Origin: Stutzerimonas stutzeri
GTDB lineage: Bacteria > Pseudomonadota > Gammaproteobacteria > Pseudomonadales > Pseudomonadaceae
Assembly: GCA_002387205.1 (NCBI GenBank)
Contig: DGLA01000021.1
Coordinates: 1-64,000 of the forward strand
DNA length: 64,000 nt
Reading direction: 5' to 3'
The position numbers were made by a program, and so were the translations under genes. Under the pieces are notes generated by a model. It worked only from the letters and a program-made list of their open reading frames with translations, searched no databases and was not told the DNA's origin. Shown piece after piece: positions 1 to 9,214 of the stretch. Every line of letters begins with the position of its first letter. The stretch's first letter is position 1.

Positions 1-2276
1 ACCGAGGGCGGCAGCACGGCGTTGTCGCGCGGGTCGCGGCCGACATAGGACAGGTACAGCGCCTGGCGCGCCGAGAGCAGCGTCTCCAGCAGCAGGTAGC
101 GGTCGTCGAGGCGCCGCGCCCGGTCGCCACGGCGCGGATGCCGGCCGATCAAATCGAAGCCCGACGGCGGCGTGCGCCGCGGGAAGGCGCCATCGTCCAG
201 GCCGAGCAGACAGACCACGCGGAACGGCAGGCTGCGCATCGGCACCATGGTGCAGAAGGTCACCGCACCGGTGAGAAAGCCCGAGGCGCCGCCGCCCTGC
301 TGCAACGCGGCGCTGAGCTGCTGGTGCACCAGTTCCAGCTCGATGGGCCGGGTGAGGTCGGCGGCCTGGGCCTGATCGCGCAGCGCCGCGCAGGCCTGGG
401 ACAGGAGCAGCAAGGTGTCGCCGGCTTCGCGCTCGTCGAATAGGGTGTCGATCAGGACCTGCAGGTCATCCGCCCACTCGGCCAAAGGGCGCGGGCGGGC
501 CAGTTGATCGGCCAGGCTGCCGAGCCGTTCGACGAAGTCCACCAACCGCCCAAGCAGCTGCCCGCGCGCGCCTTCCAGCGCATCCAGCGGCCAGTGCTCG
601 CCCAGCAACGGCGCGTTGTATCCGGCCAGTTGCGGCGGTGCGGCGAAGCCCAGCAGCAGGCGGTCCAGTCCCTGGCGCCAGGTGAAGGCTGATTCATCGG
701 GCAAGCCCAGGCGAACACGCTGGCTGCCGTCACGCCCCCAGCGCACGCCGGCTTCGCGCAGCCAGTCGCGCAGCAGCGGCAGGTCCTCGCTTTCGATCCC
801 GGCGCGACGGGCGATGGCCGGCTGTTCCAGCCAGGCGAGGATTTCCTCGGCGGCGAAACGGCTCTGCGCCAGCATCAGCAATTCAAGGAAGGCCTCGATC
901 AGCGGCACCTCGGCGCGCAGGCTGCGGTCGGCGAGGCTGTACGGAATCCGCGGGCTGCCCTCGCGCGGGGCGAACACCGCTTCGATAAAGGGCGCGTAGC
1001 GCTCGATGTCCGGCGTCAGCACCACCACTTGATCCGGGCTCAGCGAGGGATTGCCGGCGAATCGCGCCAGCAGCTGGTCGTGAAGAATCTCCACCTCGCG
1101 CAGCGGCGAGTGGGCGATATGCACTTCCAGCGAGCGGTCGTCCTCGGCCAGGGTGATGCGCTCCTCTGGCTGGCGGGTGCGCAGGCGCAGGATGTCGTTC
1201 TGCAAGGCGTGCAGCAGGCTGTCGTCGTGCAGGTCTTCGTCTTCGGAATACAGGCCGAATTCCTGACTGCCTTCGCTGGCGGTCAGGCTGAACAGCGAGT
1301 CGAAAAAGTCGCGACCCTGCTTACCGAGACTCGCCAGCAGCGGATGGCCGACATCCAGATACCAGTCATCGGCGCCGGACGGCTGGGGAGCTACTGCGCT
1401 CGAGGAGGCTTCGTTAAAACCCAGCTCGGGATGCTCATGTACGGCCTGTACACTCCGCTCCCTCGCCGGGTTTTGCCTCGCCTGCTCTTCGCTCGCGACG
1501 CTCCCCAGCCGCCCGGAAGAAGGAAGCTGCCGTGCCAGCTCGCGGATATCGCGAATCTCGCCCCAGGCCTCGCGGCTCGGGTTGAGTGCGCAGACGACTA
1601 CATCGATATGCCGCGCCAGGCCGTCGAGCACGCGCAGGTGGTGCGGCGGCAGGCTGCTGATGCCGAACACCAAGAGGCGCTCGGGCAGATTGGGTAGTGG
1701 CTCGTCACTGTAGAGCCGCTGCAGGAGGTCGCCGAGTAGCCGGGCGCGGTGCGGGTGACCGTCCTTGGTCAGCTCGCGCCAGAGCAGCGCCTGCCAGGCT
1801 TCGTCCGGGCCGAGATCGAGGGTTTCGCCACGCTCCCAGGCCGCCAGCCAGTCGTCGCGATAGAGGAGGTACTGGTCGAAGACGTCTGCGATCTTCGCCG
1901 CCAGTGACAGCCGACGGCGCTCGTCGCCCCCGTCCAGGTACTGCGCCAGGCGCGGCGCGAGCTCGAGATTGGCCGGCTCGCATAGCCAGCCGTACAGCCG
2001 CCAGGTCAGGGTGGTCGGGGAGAAGGCCGATTGCTCCGGCAGGCTGCCCAGCACGGCGCGGCTCAGGTCCCAGACGAACTTGGCCGGCAGCTGCATCTCC
2101 AGCTGCATGGCGATGCCCTGCTTGCGCGCCAGTTCGAGAGTCAGCCAGCGGCCCATGCCCTGGCTCGGCACCACCACCAGCGCCGGGGCAAAGGGGTCGC
2201 TGAGTGGCTGGGCAAGCAGGCGCGTGGCCAGTTCGCCAAGGGTTTCGAGGTCAGGGGCGTGGTAGAGGCTGAGCAT
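1..2276 (-). CDS. recC: RecBCD exonuclease V gamma subunit RecC, 3'-truncated by the window edge
   Basis: RecC is the Chi-recognising subunit of the RecBCD helicase-nuclease, which processes double-strand breaks for RecA. The minus frame is open from ATG at 2276 to the window start, giving about 758 residues of a protein normally 1100-1200 long. Recognisable segments are an N-terminal MLSLYHAPDLETL, then PSQGMGRWL, VFGISSLPP, and GHPLLASLGKQGRDFF near residues 320-335. No strong ribosome-binding site precedes the ATG, but the family N-terminus fits. Residues about 256-299 are encoded by a palindromic repeat, described separately, and do not resemble RecC. recB and recD would be expected further left, outside the window. 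The assignment is confident; whether the inserted version is fully active is unknown. Confidence 0.93.
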   Translation of the reverse strand, partial: MLSLYHAPDLETLGELATRLLAQPLSDPFAPALVVVPSQGMGRWLTLELARKQGIAMQLEMQLPAKFVWDLSRAVLGSLPEQSAFSPTTLTWRLYGWLCEPANLELAPRLAQYLDGGDERRRLSLAAKIADVFDQYLLYRDDWLAAWERGETLDLGPDEAWQALLWRELTKDGHPHRARLLGDLLQRLYSDEPLPNLPERLLVFGISSLPPHHLRVLDGLARHIDVVVCALNPSREAWGEIRDIRELARQLPSSGRLGSVASEEQARQNPARERSVQAVHEHPELGFNEASSSAVAPQPSGADDWYLDVGHPLLASLGKQGRDFFDSLFSLTASEGSQEFGLYSEDEDLHDDSLLHALQNDILRLRTRQPEERITLAEDDRSLEVHIAHSPLREVEILHDQLLARFAGNPSLSPDQVVVLTPDIERYAPFIEAVFAPREGSPRIPYSLADRSLRAEVPLIEAFLELLMLAQSRFAAEEILAWLEQPAIARRAGIESEDLPLLRDWLREAGVRWGRDGSQRVRLGLPDESAFTWRQGLDRLLLGFAAPPQLAGYNAPLLGEHWPLDALEGARGQLLGRLVDFVERLGSLADQLARPRPLAEWADDLQVLIDTLFDEREAGDTLLLLSQACAALRDQAQAADLTRPIELELVHQQLSAALQQGGGASGFLTGAVTFCTMVPMRSLPFRVVCLLGLDDGAFPRRTPPSGFDLIGRHPRRGDRARRLDDRYLLLETLLSARQALYLSYVGRDPRDNAVLPPS
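1381..1510. repeat. In-frame palindromic element inserted in recC
   Basis: The ends are an exact 11-bp inverted repeat, GGCTGGGGAGC (1381-1391) and GCTCCCCAGCC (1500-1510). Further symmetric blocks are AAAACCC (1416-1422) with GGGTTTT (1468-1474), and TGTAC (1438-1442) with GTACA (1448-1452), all centred on about 1445, so the whole unit can fold as one long imperfect hairpin. CCGGA occurs directly repeated at 1375-1379 and 1513-1517, 138 bp apart (46 codons), which could be a target-site duplication. The recC frame has no stop through it. It resembles a MITE-like or Rickettsia-palindromic-element-like unit. The family is not identified and I saw no second copy in the window. Confidence 0.75.
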
Positions 2277-2397
2277 GAGGGCGGCTTCGACTGGATCAGC
2301 GGCCAAGGGTAGCAAGTTCCGGCCGGGCAGCGGGCAGAGTCGCGGATAGCCGTGCGGCGTTTTTTCCTACTCCTTTCGCAGGAACTCAACGGTTCTT

Positions 2398-2411
2398 GTG
2401 ATCAATATCAA
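2398..2411. promoter_or_regulatory. Possible ANR/FNR-type site
   Basis: GTGAT-CAAT-ATCAA matches the ANR/FNR consensus TTGAT-N4-ATCAA except at the first base. It lies about 87 bp upstream of the tandem-Cache gene in the recC-divergent intergenic region (2277-2497). Anaerobic control of the Cache protein is an inference from this one site. Confidence 0.35.
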
Positions 2412-2497
2412 TTCCCCCACCGGCCATAGGATATTCCATGACAGGCAGTCCCATGCACCTCTGCAGCCTGTCGCCTGCCTCAGGCTAGGAGCAACCG

Positions 2498-3388
2498 ATG
2501 AAATTGAACAACCGCAACCTGCTGGTCCTTTCGTTAGGTGCGGCGCTATGTGCCTGCCCGCTGGCATATGCCGCCACCGATGGCGCCCAGGCCAAAGGCT
2601 CGGTCGAGCGCAGCCATGCGCGCCAGGCCAGCGCCCTGCTCGATCGCGCCGCCGCACATCTTCAGAAAAACGGGCCGGAGCAGGCCCTGGCAGCTTTCAA
2701 CGATCCCAATGGCGGTTTCGTGGATGGCCAGCACTATGTGTTCGTTCTGGATACGGACGGCACCATGCTTGCGAGCAACGGTGCGTCGCGCGCGCTGGTC
2801 GGGCTCAACGTGATGGACCTCAAGGATGCCGCCGGCAAGCCCTTCATCCGCCAGATCGTCGAGGGTGCCAGCAGCGCTGACAGCGGCCAGGTGGACTACC
2901 ACTGGCTGAACCCGGCCGACAACAAGGTCGAGAACAAGACCAGCCTGTACCGCAAGGTGGGCGATAAGATCCTGGCGGTGGGCTACTACATACCACGCTC
3001 GTCCGCCGAGCACGCGCAAAAGATGCTCGATGAAGCCGTGGCGCTGATGAAGCGGTCGGGTGGCGAAACCGCATTCAAGGCCTTCAACGACCCCCAGGGC
3101 GGCTTCGTGATGAATGACGAGTATGTGTTCGTTATCGGCCTGGAGGACGGCCAGTACCGCGCCAGCGGCGCTTCTCCAAACCTGGTGGGTGTCGATGTTC
3201 GCGAAATCACCGATGCCGCCGGTACGCCGCTGTTCAAGCAGATGATCGAACTGGCCAAGAACAAGGACAGCGGAACCGTCGACTATGTCTGGCGCAATCC
3301 GGCGACCAATGCGGTGGAGAAAAAGCACTCACTGATCCGTCGGGTCGACGACGTGCTGCTAGGCGTGGGCTACTACTCGCCCAACTGA
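2498..3388 (+). CDS. Exported tandem Cache-domain protein
   Basis: A 296-aa protein with a signal peptide (residues 1-25, ending AYA) and two homologous Cache-type domains, about residues 35-160 and 170-295. Each carries the pattern AFNDP-GGF, a YVF-V strand, a D-SGxVDY motif, and a closing VGYY. Cache domains bind small organic ligands in the periplasm. There is no transmembrane or signalling domain after the sensor, so it is probably a soluble ligand-binding protein that works with another receptor or enzyme. An AGGAG-type ribosome-binding site precedes the ATG. It stands alone, divergent from recC, with a possible ANR site upstream. The domain call is strong; the ligand is unknown. Confidence 0.8.
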   Translation: MKLNNRNLLVLSLGAALCACPLAYAATDGAQAKGSVERSHARQASALLDRAAAHLQKNGPEQALAAFNDPNGGFVDGQHYVFVLDTDGTMLASNGASRALVGLNVMDLKDAAGKPFIRQIVEGASSADSGQVDYHWLNPADNKVENKTSLYRKVGDKILAVGYYIPRSSAEHAQKMLDEAVALMKRSGGETAFKAFNDPQGGFVMNDEYVFVIGLEDGQYRASGASPNLVGVDVREITDAAGTPLFKQMIELAKNKDSGTVDYVWRNPATNAVEKKHSLIRRVDDVLLGVGYYSPN

Positions 3389-3529
3389 TGCAAGCGCAGC
3401 GGTTCATGACAATTTCGTGAACGGGCGGTTGCCGACCATGGTCAACCGGATATAACCCATAGCTGACCTCTCGCCTTTGGGAAGACTGGCTGTGCCTGTT
3501 GATCATCCTGTCGCCGGAGACCCTGCCCG

Positions 3530-5221
3530 ATGTTGACGCTGTTGCATCTGCTGTCCTCCATCGCGCTGCTGGTCTGGGGTACGCATATCGTGCGTACCGG
3601 GATCATGCGGGTCTACGGCTCGCACCTGCGCAGGTTGCTCGGCCACAGCATGGCCAACGCGCCCATGGCCTTCACGGCTGGAATCGGCGTCACCGCGCTG
3701 GTGCAGAGCAGCAACGCCACGGCCCTACTGGCCATCTCGTTCGTGGCTCAGGGCTTGATGGCGCTGCCGACCGCCCTGGCGATCATGCTTGGCGCGGACG
3801 TCGGCACTGCATTGATGGCCCGCGTGCTGACCCTGGACCTGTCATGGCTGTCCCCGCTGTTCACTCTGGTCGGGGTCAGCCTGTTCCTCTCGCGCAAACA
3901 GACCCGTGCCGGTCAGCTCGGTCGCGTGCTGATCGGCCTTGGCCTGATCATTCTGGCGCTGCAGCTGATTGTTGCCGCTGCCGAACCCATCACCGAAGCG
4001 CGCGGCATGCGTGTGCTGTTCTCCTCTCTGGCCGGCGATACCCTGCTGGCCGTGGTAGTCGGCGCGCTGTTCGCGGTGCTGTCGTATTCCAGCCTCGCCG
4101 CCGTTCTGCTCACCGCAACGCTGGCCAGTGCCGGGCTGATCAGCCTGCCGGTGGCGCTGGGTGTAGTCATAGGTGCGAACCTCGGGAGCGGTGTGCTGGC
4201 CTGGCTCAATGCGACGCCACAGCCGGTGCCGGCCCGTCGAGTAGCGCTGGGCAATCTGCTGTACAAGCTCGCCGGCCTTGTAGTGCTGCCGTTCCTGCCG
4301 ATGACGGTGGAATGGATGGCAACGCTCGGCTTCAGTGCGCAAACCCAGGTCATCGCCTTCCACCTGGCGTACAACTCGCTACGTTGCCTGGTGCTACTGC
4401 CAACGGTCGGCCTGATGGCCAGGCTCTGCGAGCGGGTACTGACGGAGCGGCCTCTGGATAACGGCATTGCGCAGCCGCGCCATCTCGACCCCACTGCGCT
4501 GGACACCCCCTCGCTGGCCCTGGCCAACGCCACACGCGAGACGCTGCGCATCGGCGATCTGGTGGAAACCATGCTGGCACACCTGCTCGAAGCCCTGCGT
4601 GAAGACCGTCCGGAGCCAGGCGAGGACATCCGCCGCCTGGACGACGATGTCGACGCGCTCTACAGCGGCGTCAAGCTCTACCTGGCGCGGATGCCACGCG
4701 AGGACCTGGCCGAACAGGAAAGCCGGCGCTGGGCCGAAATCATCGAATTGGCAATCAACCTGGAGCAGGCCGGCGACATCATTGAGCACATGCTGGGCAA
4801 GGTGCAGAACCTCAAAATTTCCAAGCGGCGCTCGTTTTCCGACAGTGGGCTGGACGAGCTTGGTCAGCTGCACAGCCTCCTCAGCGCCAACCTGAGCCTG
4901 GGCCTGTCGGTGTTTCTCTCCGGTGATTCCCACAGTGCGCGCCAGCTGCTGCAGCAGAAGCGTCAGTTCCGCAAGCGTGAGCGCGAACTGGCCCACGCCC
5001 ATGTCCATCGGCTGCACCAGCAGGTGGTGGAAAGCATCGAGACCAGCGCCGCCCATCTGGAGCTGATTGCAGACATGAAGCGGCTCAACTCGTTGTTCTG
5101 CAGCGCGGCGTATCCGGCATTGGAGGGTTCCGGCAGCGGAAAGCCGCGCGTCTCGGGCGAAAGCCAGGCAGTGCGTGAAACGCGGGTCGAGCAGCAGCTG
5201 CCGCCGGGCAAGCCGGCCTGA
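3530..5221 (+). CDS. Na+/phosphate cotransporter family protein with PhoU-like C-terminus
   Basis: A 563-aa inner-membrane protein of the NptA/YjbB (PF02690) family, which couples sodium to inorganic phosphate movement. The N-terminal roughly 300 residues hold hydrophobic helices with the duplicated signature: QSSNAT near residue 60 and the weaker SYSSLAAV in the second half (QSSS is usual). Residues about 330-530 are helical and acidic, like the PhoU-type domain fused to many members. GGAGA precedes the ATG. The upstream gap (3389-3529) holds a short inverted repeat and a possible -10 (TATAAC) but no clear Pho box. Direction of transport, uptake or efflux, cannot be told from sequence. Confidence 0.87.
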   Translation: MLTLLHLLSSIALLVWGTHIVRTGIMRVYGSHLRRLLGHSMANAPMAFTAGIGVTALVQSSNATALLAISFVAQGLMALPTALAIMLGADVGTALMARVLTLDLSWLSPLFTLVGVSLFLSRKQTRAGQLGRVLIGLGLIILALQLIVAAAEPITEARGMRVLFSSLAGDTLLAVVVGALFAVLSYSSLAAVLLTATLASAGLISLPVALGVVIGANLGSGVLAWLNATPQPVPARRVALGNLLYKLAGLVVLPFLPMTVEWMATLGFSAQTQVIAFHLAYNSLRCLVLLPTVGLMARLCERVLTERPLDNGIAQPRHLDPTALDTPSLALANATRETLRIGDLVETMLAHLLEALREDRPEPGEDIRRLDDDVDALYSGVKLYLARMPREDLAEQESRRWAEIIELAINLEQAGDIIEHMLGKVQNLKISKRRSFSDSGLDELGQLHSLLSANLSLGLSVFLSGDSHSARQLLQQKRQFRKRERELAHAHVHRLHQQVVESIETSAAHLELIADMKRLNSLFCSAAYPALEGSGSGKPRVSGESQAVRETRVEQQLPPGKPA

Positions 5222-5253
5222 TCCACACGAGCCTGATGGCCGGTGCGGGCAAG

Positions 5254-5288
5254 AAAAACCCCGGCGATGCAGAGCATGGCCGGGGTTG
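5254..5288 (-). terminator. Rho-independent terminator of the TAXI-TRAP operon
   Basis: Read on the minus strand, CCCCGGC and GCCGGGG stems flank a loop of about 13 nt and are followed by TTTTT. It sits about 20 bp past the permease stop codon and may also act on the converging Na/Pi transporter gene. Confidence 0.75.
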
Positions 5289-5308
5289 AAGTCAGCGTCG
5301 AGAACGGA

Positions 5309-7861
5309 TCAGTCCCGCTGCCGACGCCGCTGCATCCACACCACCAGTCCGAACAGCAACATAGCGGGCAGCCACATCCACTCCTTGGCCCAGCGGTCGG
5401 TGGGTGCGCGCACCGCCAGAATCTCCTGATCGAACTGCAATCCGAGCTCGGCGGCAGGGCTGCCGAAGGTCACGCTGTCGATCAGCACCTTGCCGTCTTC
5501 CTCATAGGTCATCACGCCCAGCTTCTCCAGCTTTTCCTCGCCGGTCTCGCCGTTCGGGATGGCGATCAGCAGGCTGAACTCACGCATGTCACCCACGGCG
5601 TCTTCACCCCGGATGCGCAGGCGCAGCTGACTGTCTTCCTCAACTGCATCCAGCGCCTGGACCAACTGCGTAGGCGGAATGTCACGGTAGGGGTCATGCA
5701 CGATGTCCATCCAGAAGCCCGGACGGAACAGCGTGAAGGCGATCAACAGCAGCAGCACGTTTTCGTACCAGCGGCTGCGCACCAGGAAGTAGCCCTGGGT
5801 ACCGGCTGCGAAGATCAGCATGGCCAGTGTCGCGATGACGAAGATCACCATTCCGTGCCAGAACGACACATCGATCAGCAACAGGTCGGTGTTGAAGATG
5901 AACAGGAATGGCAGCGCGGCAGTACGCAGGCTGTAGTAGAAGGCCACCACACCCGTCTTGATCGGGTCACCCTTGGACACGGCAGCCGCGGCGAATGAGG
6001 CCAGCCCCACCGGCGGCGTCACGTCAGCCATGATGCCGAAGTAGAAGACGAACAGGTGCACCGCGATCAGCGGCACGATCAACCCGCTCTGCGCCCCCAG
6101 GGCCACCACAACCGGCGCCAGCAGGCTCGATACCACGATGTAGTTGGCGGTGGTGGGAAGCCCCATGCCGAGGATCAGACTGAGGAAAGCCGTGAGCAGC
6201 AGCATCAGCAGCAAATTGCCCATGGACAGCAGCTCGACCAGATCGGCCAGCACCAGGCCAACCCCGGTTTGCGATACCGCGCCCACAATGATTCCGGCCG
6301 CCGCCGTGGCGATGCCGATACCGATCATGTTGCGCGCGCCGGCAATCAGGCCTTCGCGCAAGTCGATCACGCCATCCATGAAGCTGCCGTGCTGGTGGGC
6401 GCCGTCACGACGCATCCAGCTCAGCAGTGGACGCTGGGTCAACAGGATGATGACCAGCATCACCGAGCCCCAGAAGGCAGACAATCCGGGAGACAGGCGT
6501 TCGACCATCAGGCACCAGACCAGCACCACCACCGGCAGCAGGAAATGCAGCCCGGAGAGCAATACAGGGCGGGTCTGGGGAAGTTTTTCCAGCGGCGCGT
6601 CGGGGTCTTCGGCCGGCAGCGGCGGGTTGCTTGCGGCGATCTTCAACAGCCCCAGGTAGACCACCGTCAACAGTGCCCCAACCACCCATATCGCCGCATC
6701 ACCCAGGGCAGGCTTGAGCCAGCCCAGTCCGTAGTAGACCGCCAGCGACAGACCGGAAATCAGCGCGGCACCAAAGGCAAAGCCGATCAGCCGCTGCATC
6801 CACGGCTTGGCCACGTTGGCCCGCGGCAATGCTGTGAGGCCGAGCTTGAGCGACTCCAGATGAACGATGTAGACCAGCGCGATATAGGAGATCAGCGCCG
6901 GCAGAAAGGCGTGTTTGATGACTTCCACATAGGGAATGCCGACATATTCCACCATCAGGAAGGCCGCCGCGCCCATGACGGGCGGCATGATCTGGCCGTT
7001 GACCGAGGAGGCGACTTCAACCGCACCGGCCTTTTCGGCAGTGAACCCTGTGCGCTTCATCATCGGGATGGTGAAGGTACCGGTGGTGACCACGTTGGCG
7101 ATGGACGAGCCGGAGATCAGGCCGGTCATCCCGGAGGCGACCACCGCAGCCTTGGCCGGGCCGCCACGGAAATGGCCGAGCATGCTGAAGGCCAGCTGAA
7201 TGAAATAGTGACCGGCACCGGCGCGTTCGAGCAGCGCACCGAATAGCACGAACAGAAATACGAAACTGGTGGAGACACCCAGAGCGATACCAAACACGCC
7301 CTCGGTGGTGATCCACTGGTGGTTGGCCAGTGCGGTGAAACTCACGCCACGGTGAGCCAGCAGGCCCGGCATATAGGGACCGGCCAGGCTGTAGCCCAGA
7401 AATACCAGCGCAATCACGGCGAGAGCCGGGCCAAGCGCACGGCGGGTGGCTTCGAGCAGCAGTGGAATACCGATGCAGGCCGTCACCAGGTCCAGGGTGG
7501 TGAGATTGCCCGGCCTCTGTGCCAGCTGCTCATAGGCAATGAACAGGTAGCCTGCGCTCGCGGCAGCAATCAAACCGAGCGCGATGTCCATCAGCGGCAC
7601 CCGATCACGCGGGGAGCGCTTGAAGGCCGGGTAGACCAGGAAAGCCAGGAGCAAGGCGAACGCCAGGTGGATCGAACGCGCCTCGGTGTTGTTAAACACA
7701 CCGACGCGCAGCATGAAGGGCAACGGCGAGGCGATCCACAGCTGGAACAGTGACCAGAGCAGTGCCAGCCCGGCGATCAGCTTGGCCATCGAACCGGCAG
7801 GCGTGCGCGCACCGACGTCCTTGGCGATCAGCTCTTCAGTGGAAAGTTGGTTGTCTTGCAT
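5309..7861 (-). CDS. TRAP transporter fused permease (4TM/12TM, TAXI type) with DUF3394 tail
   Basis: An 850-aa inner-membrane permease that fuses the small (DctQ-like) and large (DctM-like) subunits of a tripartite ATP-independent periplasmic transporter. N-terminal helices (about 25-200) are the small-subunit part. The large part includes GLISGSSIANVVTTGTF and, near residues 570-640, GMGLPTTANY and DVTPPVGLA, typical of the DctM family. The C-terminal roughly 170 residues, soluble apart from the end, match the DUF3394 extension of TAXI permeases. It is transcribed after the TAXI receptor gene, from which it is separated by a perfect hairpin. Substrate is not determined; C4-dicarboxylates such as 2-oxoglutarate or glutamate are known for relatives. 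Confidence 0.92.
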   Translation of the reverse strand: MQDNQLSTEELIAKDVGARTPAGSMAKLIAGLALLWSLFQLWIASPLPFMLRVGVFNNTEARSIHLAFALLLAFLVYPAFKRSPRDRVPLMDIALGLIAAASAGYLFIAYEQLAQRPGNLTTLDLVTACIGIPLLLEATRRALGPALAVIALVFLGYSLAGPYMPGLLAHRGVSFTALANHQWITTEGVFGIALGVSTSFVFLFVLFGALLERAGAGHYFIQLAFSMLGHFRGGPAKAAVVASGMTGLISGSSIANVVTTGTFTIPMMKRTGFTAEKAGAVEVASSVNGQIMPPVMGAAAFLMVEYVGIPYVEVIKHAFLPALISYIALVYIVHLESLKLGLTALPRANVAKPWMQRLIGFAFGAALISGLSLAVYYGLGWLKPALGDAAIWVVGALLTVVYLGLLKIAASNPPLPAEDPDAPLEKLPQTRPVLLSGLHFLLPVVVLVWCLMVERLSPGLSAFWGSVMLVIILLTQRPLLSWMRRDGAHQHGSFMDGVIDLREGLIAGARNMIGIGIATAAAGIIVGAVSQTGVGLVLADLVELLSMGNLLLMLLLTAFLSLILGMGLPTTANYIVVSSLLAPVVVALGAQSGLIVPLIAVHLFVFYFGIMADVTPPVGLASFAAAAVSKGDPIKTGVVAFYYSLRTAALPFLFIFNTDLLLIDVSFWHGMVIFVIATLAMLIFAAGTQGYFLVRSRWYENVLLLLIAFTLFRPGFWMDIVHDPYRDIPPTQLVQALDAVEEDSQLRLRIRGEDAVGDMREFSLLIAIPNGETGEEKLEKLGVMTYEEDGKVLIDSVTFGSPAAELGLQFDQEILAVRAPTDRWAKEWMWLPAMLLFGLVVWMQRRRQRD

Positions 7862-7897
7862 GGAATGAGGCCTGTTTTTTCAGGGAACGGAAACCGC

Positions 7898-7929
7898 GAA
7901 AACCCGCGGCACAGGGCACGCGGGTTTTC
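7898..7929 (-). other. Hairpin between TAXI receptor and permease genes
   Basis: GAAAACCCGCG (7898-7908) and CGCGGGTTTTC (7919-7929) form a perfect 11-bp stem with a 10-nt loop. A second short stem (GGACGG/CCGTCC) lies at 7943-7958. Such a structure could stabilise the upstream receptor mRNA or partly terminate transcription, giving more receptor than permease. That role is inferred. Confidence 0.6.
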
Positions 7930-7986
7930 AGGCGAAAGCCGCGGACGGATAACCGTCCACAACGATGCAGCGAGCCGTGAGGACCG

Positions 7987-8952
7987 TTACATCCAGCCCC
8001 GTTCCTTGTAGTAACGCACGGCACCTTCGTGCAACGGCGCAGACAGACCGACCTTGATCATGTCTTCGGGCTTCAGGTCCTTGAACGCAGGGTGCAGTCG
8101 CTGGAAACGTTCGATGTTCTCGAACACCGACTTGACCAGCTTGTAGACCACTTCGTCGTCGACCTTGGAGGTGGTAGAGAGCACCGCCTTGCCGCCGATG
8201 GACTGGGTGGCGCTGTCGTTGCCCTTGTACATGCCACCCGGGATTTCAGCCTTGGTGTAGTAGCTCTTCTCGGACAGCAGCTTGTCGATTTCCGGGCCGG
8301 TGATTGGAACCAGAACGGCGTCGACGGTGGTGGTGGCTTCCTGAATCGCGCCATTGGGATGACCGACGAAGTAGGTCATGGCATCGATATTGTTGTCGCC
8401 AAGGGCGCTGGCCTGCTCGGCCGGCTTCAGTTCGGCTGCGAGCGCGAAGGCCGACTTGTCCCAGCCCTTCTCGTTCATGATTTCTTCGAGGGTATCGCGC
8501 TGACCGGAACCGGGGTTGCCGATATTGACGCGCTTGCCTTTGAGATCATCCAGGCTCTTGATGTTGGCGTCGCGGCGCGCCAGCACGGTGAAGACCTCGC
8601 TCTGCAGCGAGAAGACGGCACGGATGTCGTCCATGGCGCCTTCATTCTTGAACGGCTCCAGGCCTTCCATCGCCTTGTACTGGTGGTCCGACTGCATGAT
8701 GCCGAAGTTGAATTCGCCGCTGCGCAGGCCGTTGACGTTCGCCACGCCGCCGCCACTGGCTGGCGCGTTGCACTTCAGGTCCTCGGCGTTACGGTTGACG
8801 AAGCGGCAGATCGACTGGCCGGCGACGTAATAAACGCCGGTCTGGCCACCGGTGCCGATGGTGACGAATTGTTCCTGCGCCTGAGCCACAGCGCTCAGAC
8901 CGCTTCCCGCCAACGCGGCGGAAAATATCCATGCCAAGGATTTGCCTTTCAT
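7987..8952 (-). CDS. TAXI-family TRAP transporter substrate-binding protein
   Basis: A 321-aa periplasmic receptor with a signal peptide ending near AQAQ (residue 26). It shows the TAXI-family opening (FVTIGTGGQTGVYY, residues 29-42), a GGGVANVNGLRSGE stretch, NIGNPGSGQRDT, and a closing region rich in charged residues. It captures substrate for the fused permease downstream. ATG has a good AAGGAG ribosome-binding site, preceded by an AACAACCAATAA stretch that partly resembles an Hfq/Crc target. First gene of a two-gene minus-strand operon. The family is certain; the ligand is not. Confidence 0.92.
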   Translation of the reverse strand: MKGKSLAWIFSAALAGSGLSAVAQAQEQFVTIGTGGQTGVYYVAGQSICRFVNRNAEDLKCNAPASGGGVANVNGLRSGEFNFGIMQSDHQYKAMEGLEPFKNEGAMDDIRAVFSLQSEVFTVLARRDANIKSLDDLKGKRVNIGNPGSGQRDTLEEIMNEKGWDKSAFALAAELKPAEQASALGDNNIDAMTYFVGHPNGAIQEATTTVDAVLVPITGPEIDKLLSEKSYYTKAEIPGGMYKGNDSATQSIGGKAVLSTTSKVDDEVVYKLVKSVFENIERFQRLHPAFKDLKPEDMIKVGLSAPLHEGAVRYYKERGWM

Positions 8953-9214
8953 GGATTCACTCCTTATTGGTTGTTTTGGAATTGCCCCGCAGGCCTCGTG
9001 AGCCGGGCGGGAAGTCTGGAGTCTAGCAGGGTGACGGCAAATGCGAACTTTGCCCGGTCGTCATTAGCAGCATCTGCCATCCGTATCGCCACCGCGCCCA
9101 ACCGCGGCAGGCATCGCTATGGACCCGCAGCATGGCAAGCGGTTCGCCTGGTGACCGATGGGTCAGATCCGGAAATGGTCCGCCCTCATGACGCCTGAGC
9201 GGCTAAATCGCACG

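Noticed and set aside
3389..3529. Pho box before the Na/Pi transporter
   Set aside because: Only one loose half-site (TTGTCAT on the minus strand) is present, without a properly spaced second copy.
5243..5998. Long plus-strand ORF opposite the TRAP permease
   Set aside because: Antisense to a well-conserved membrane protein. The composition (Gln/His-rich) is that expected of a complement of a GC-rich gene.
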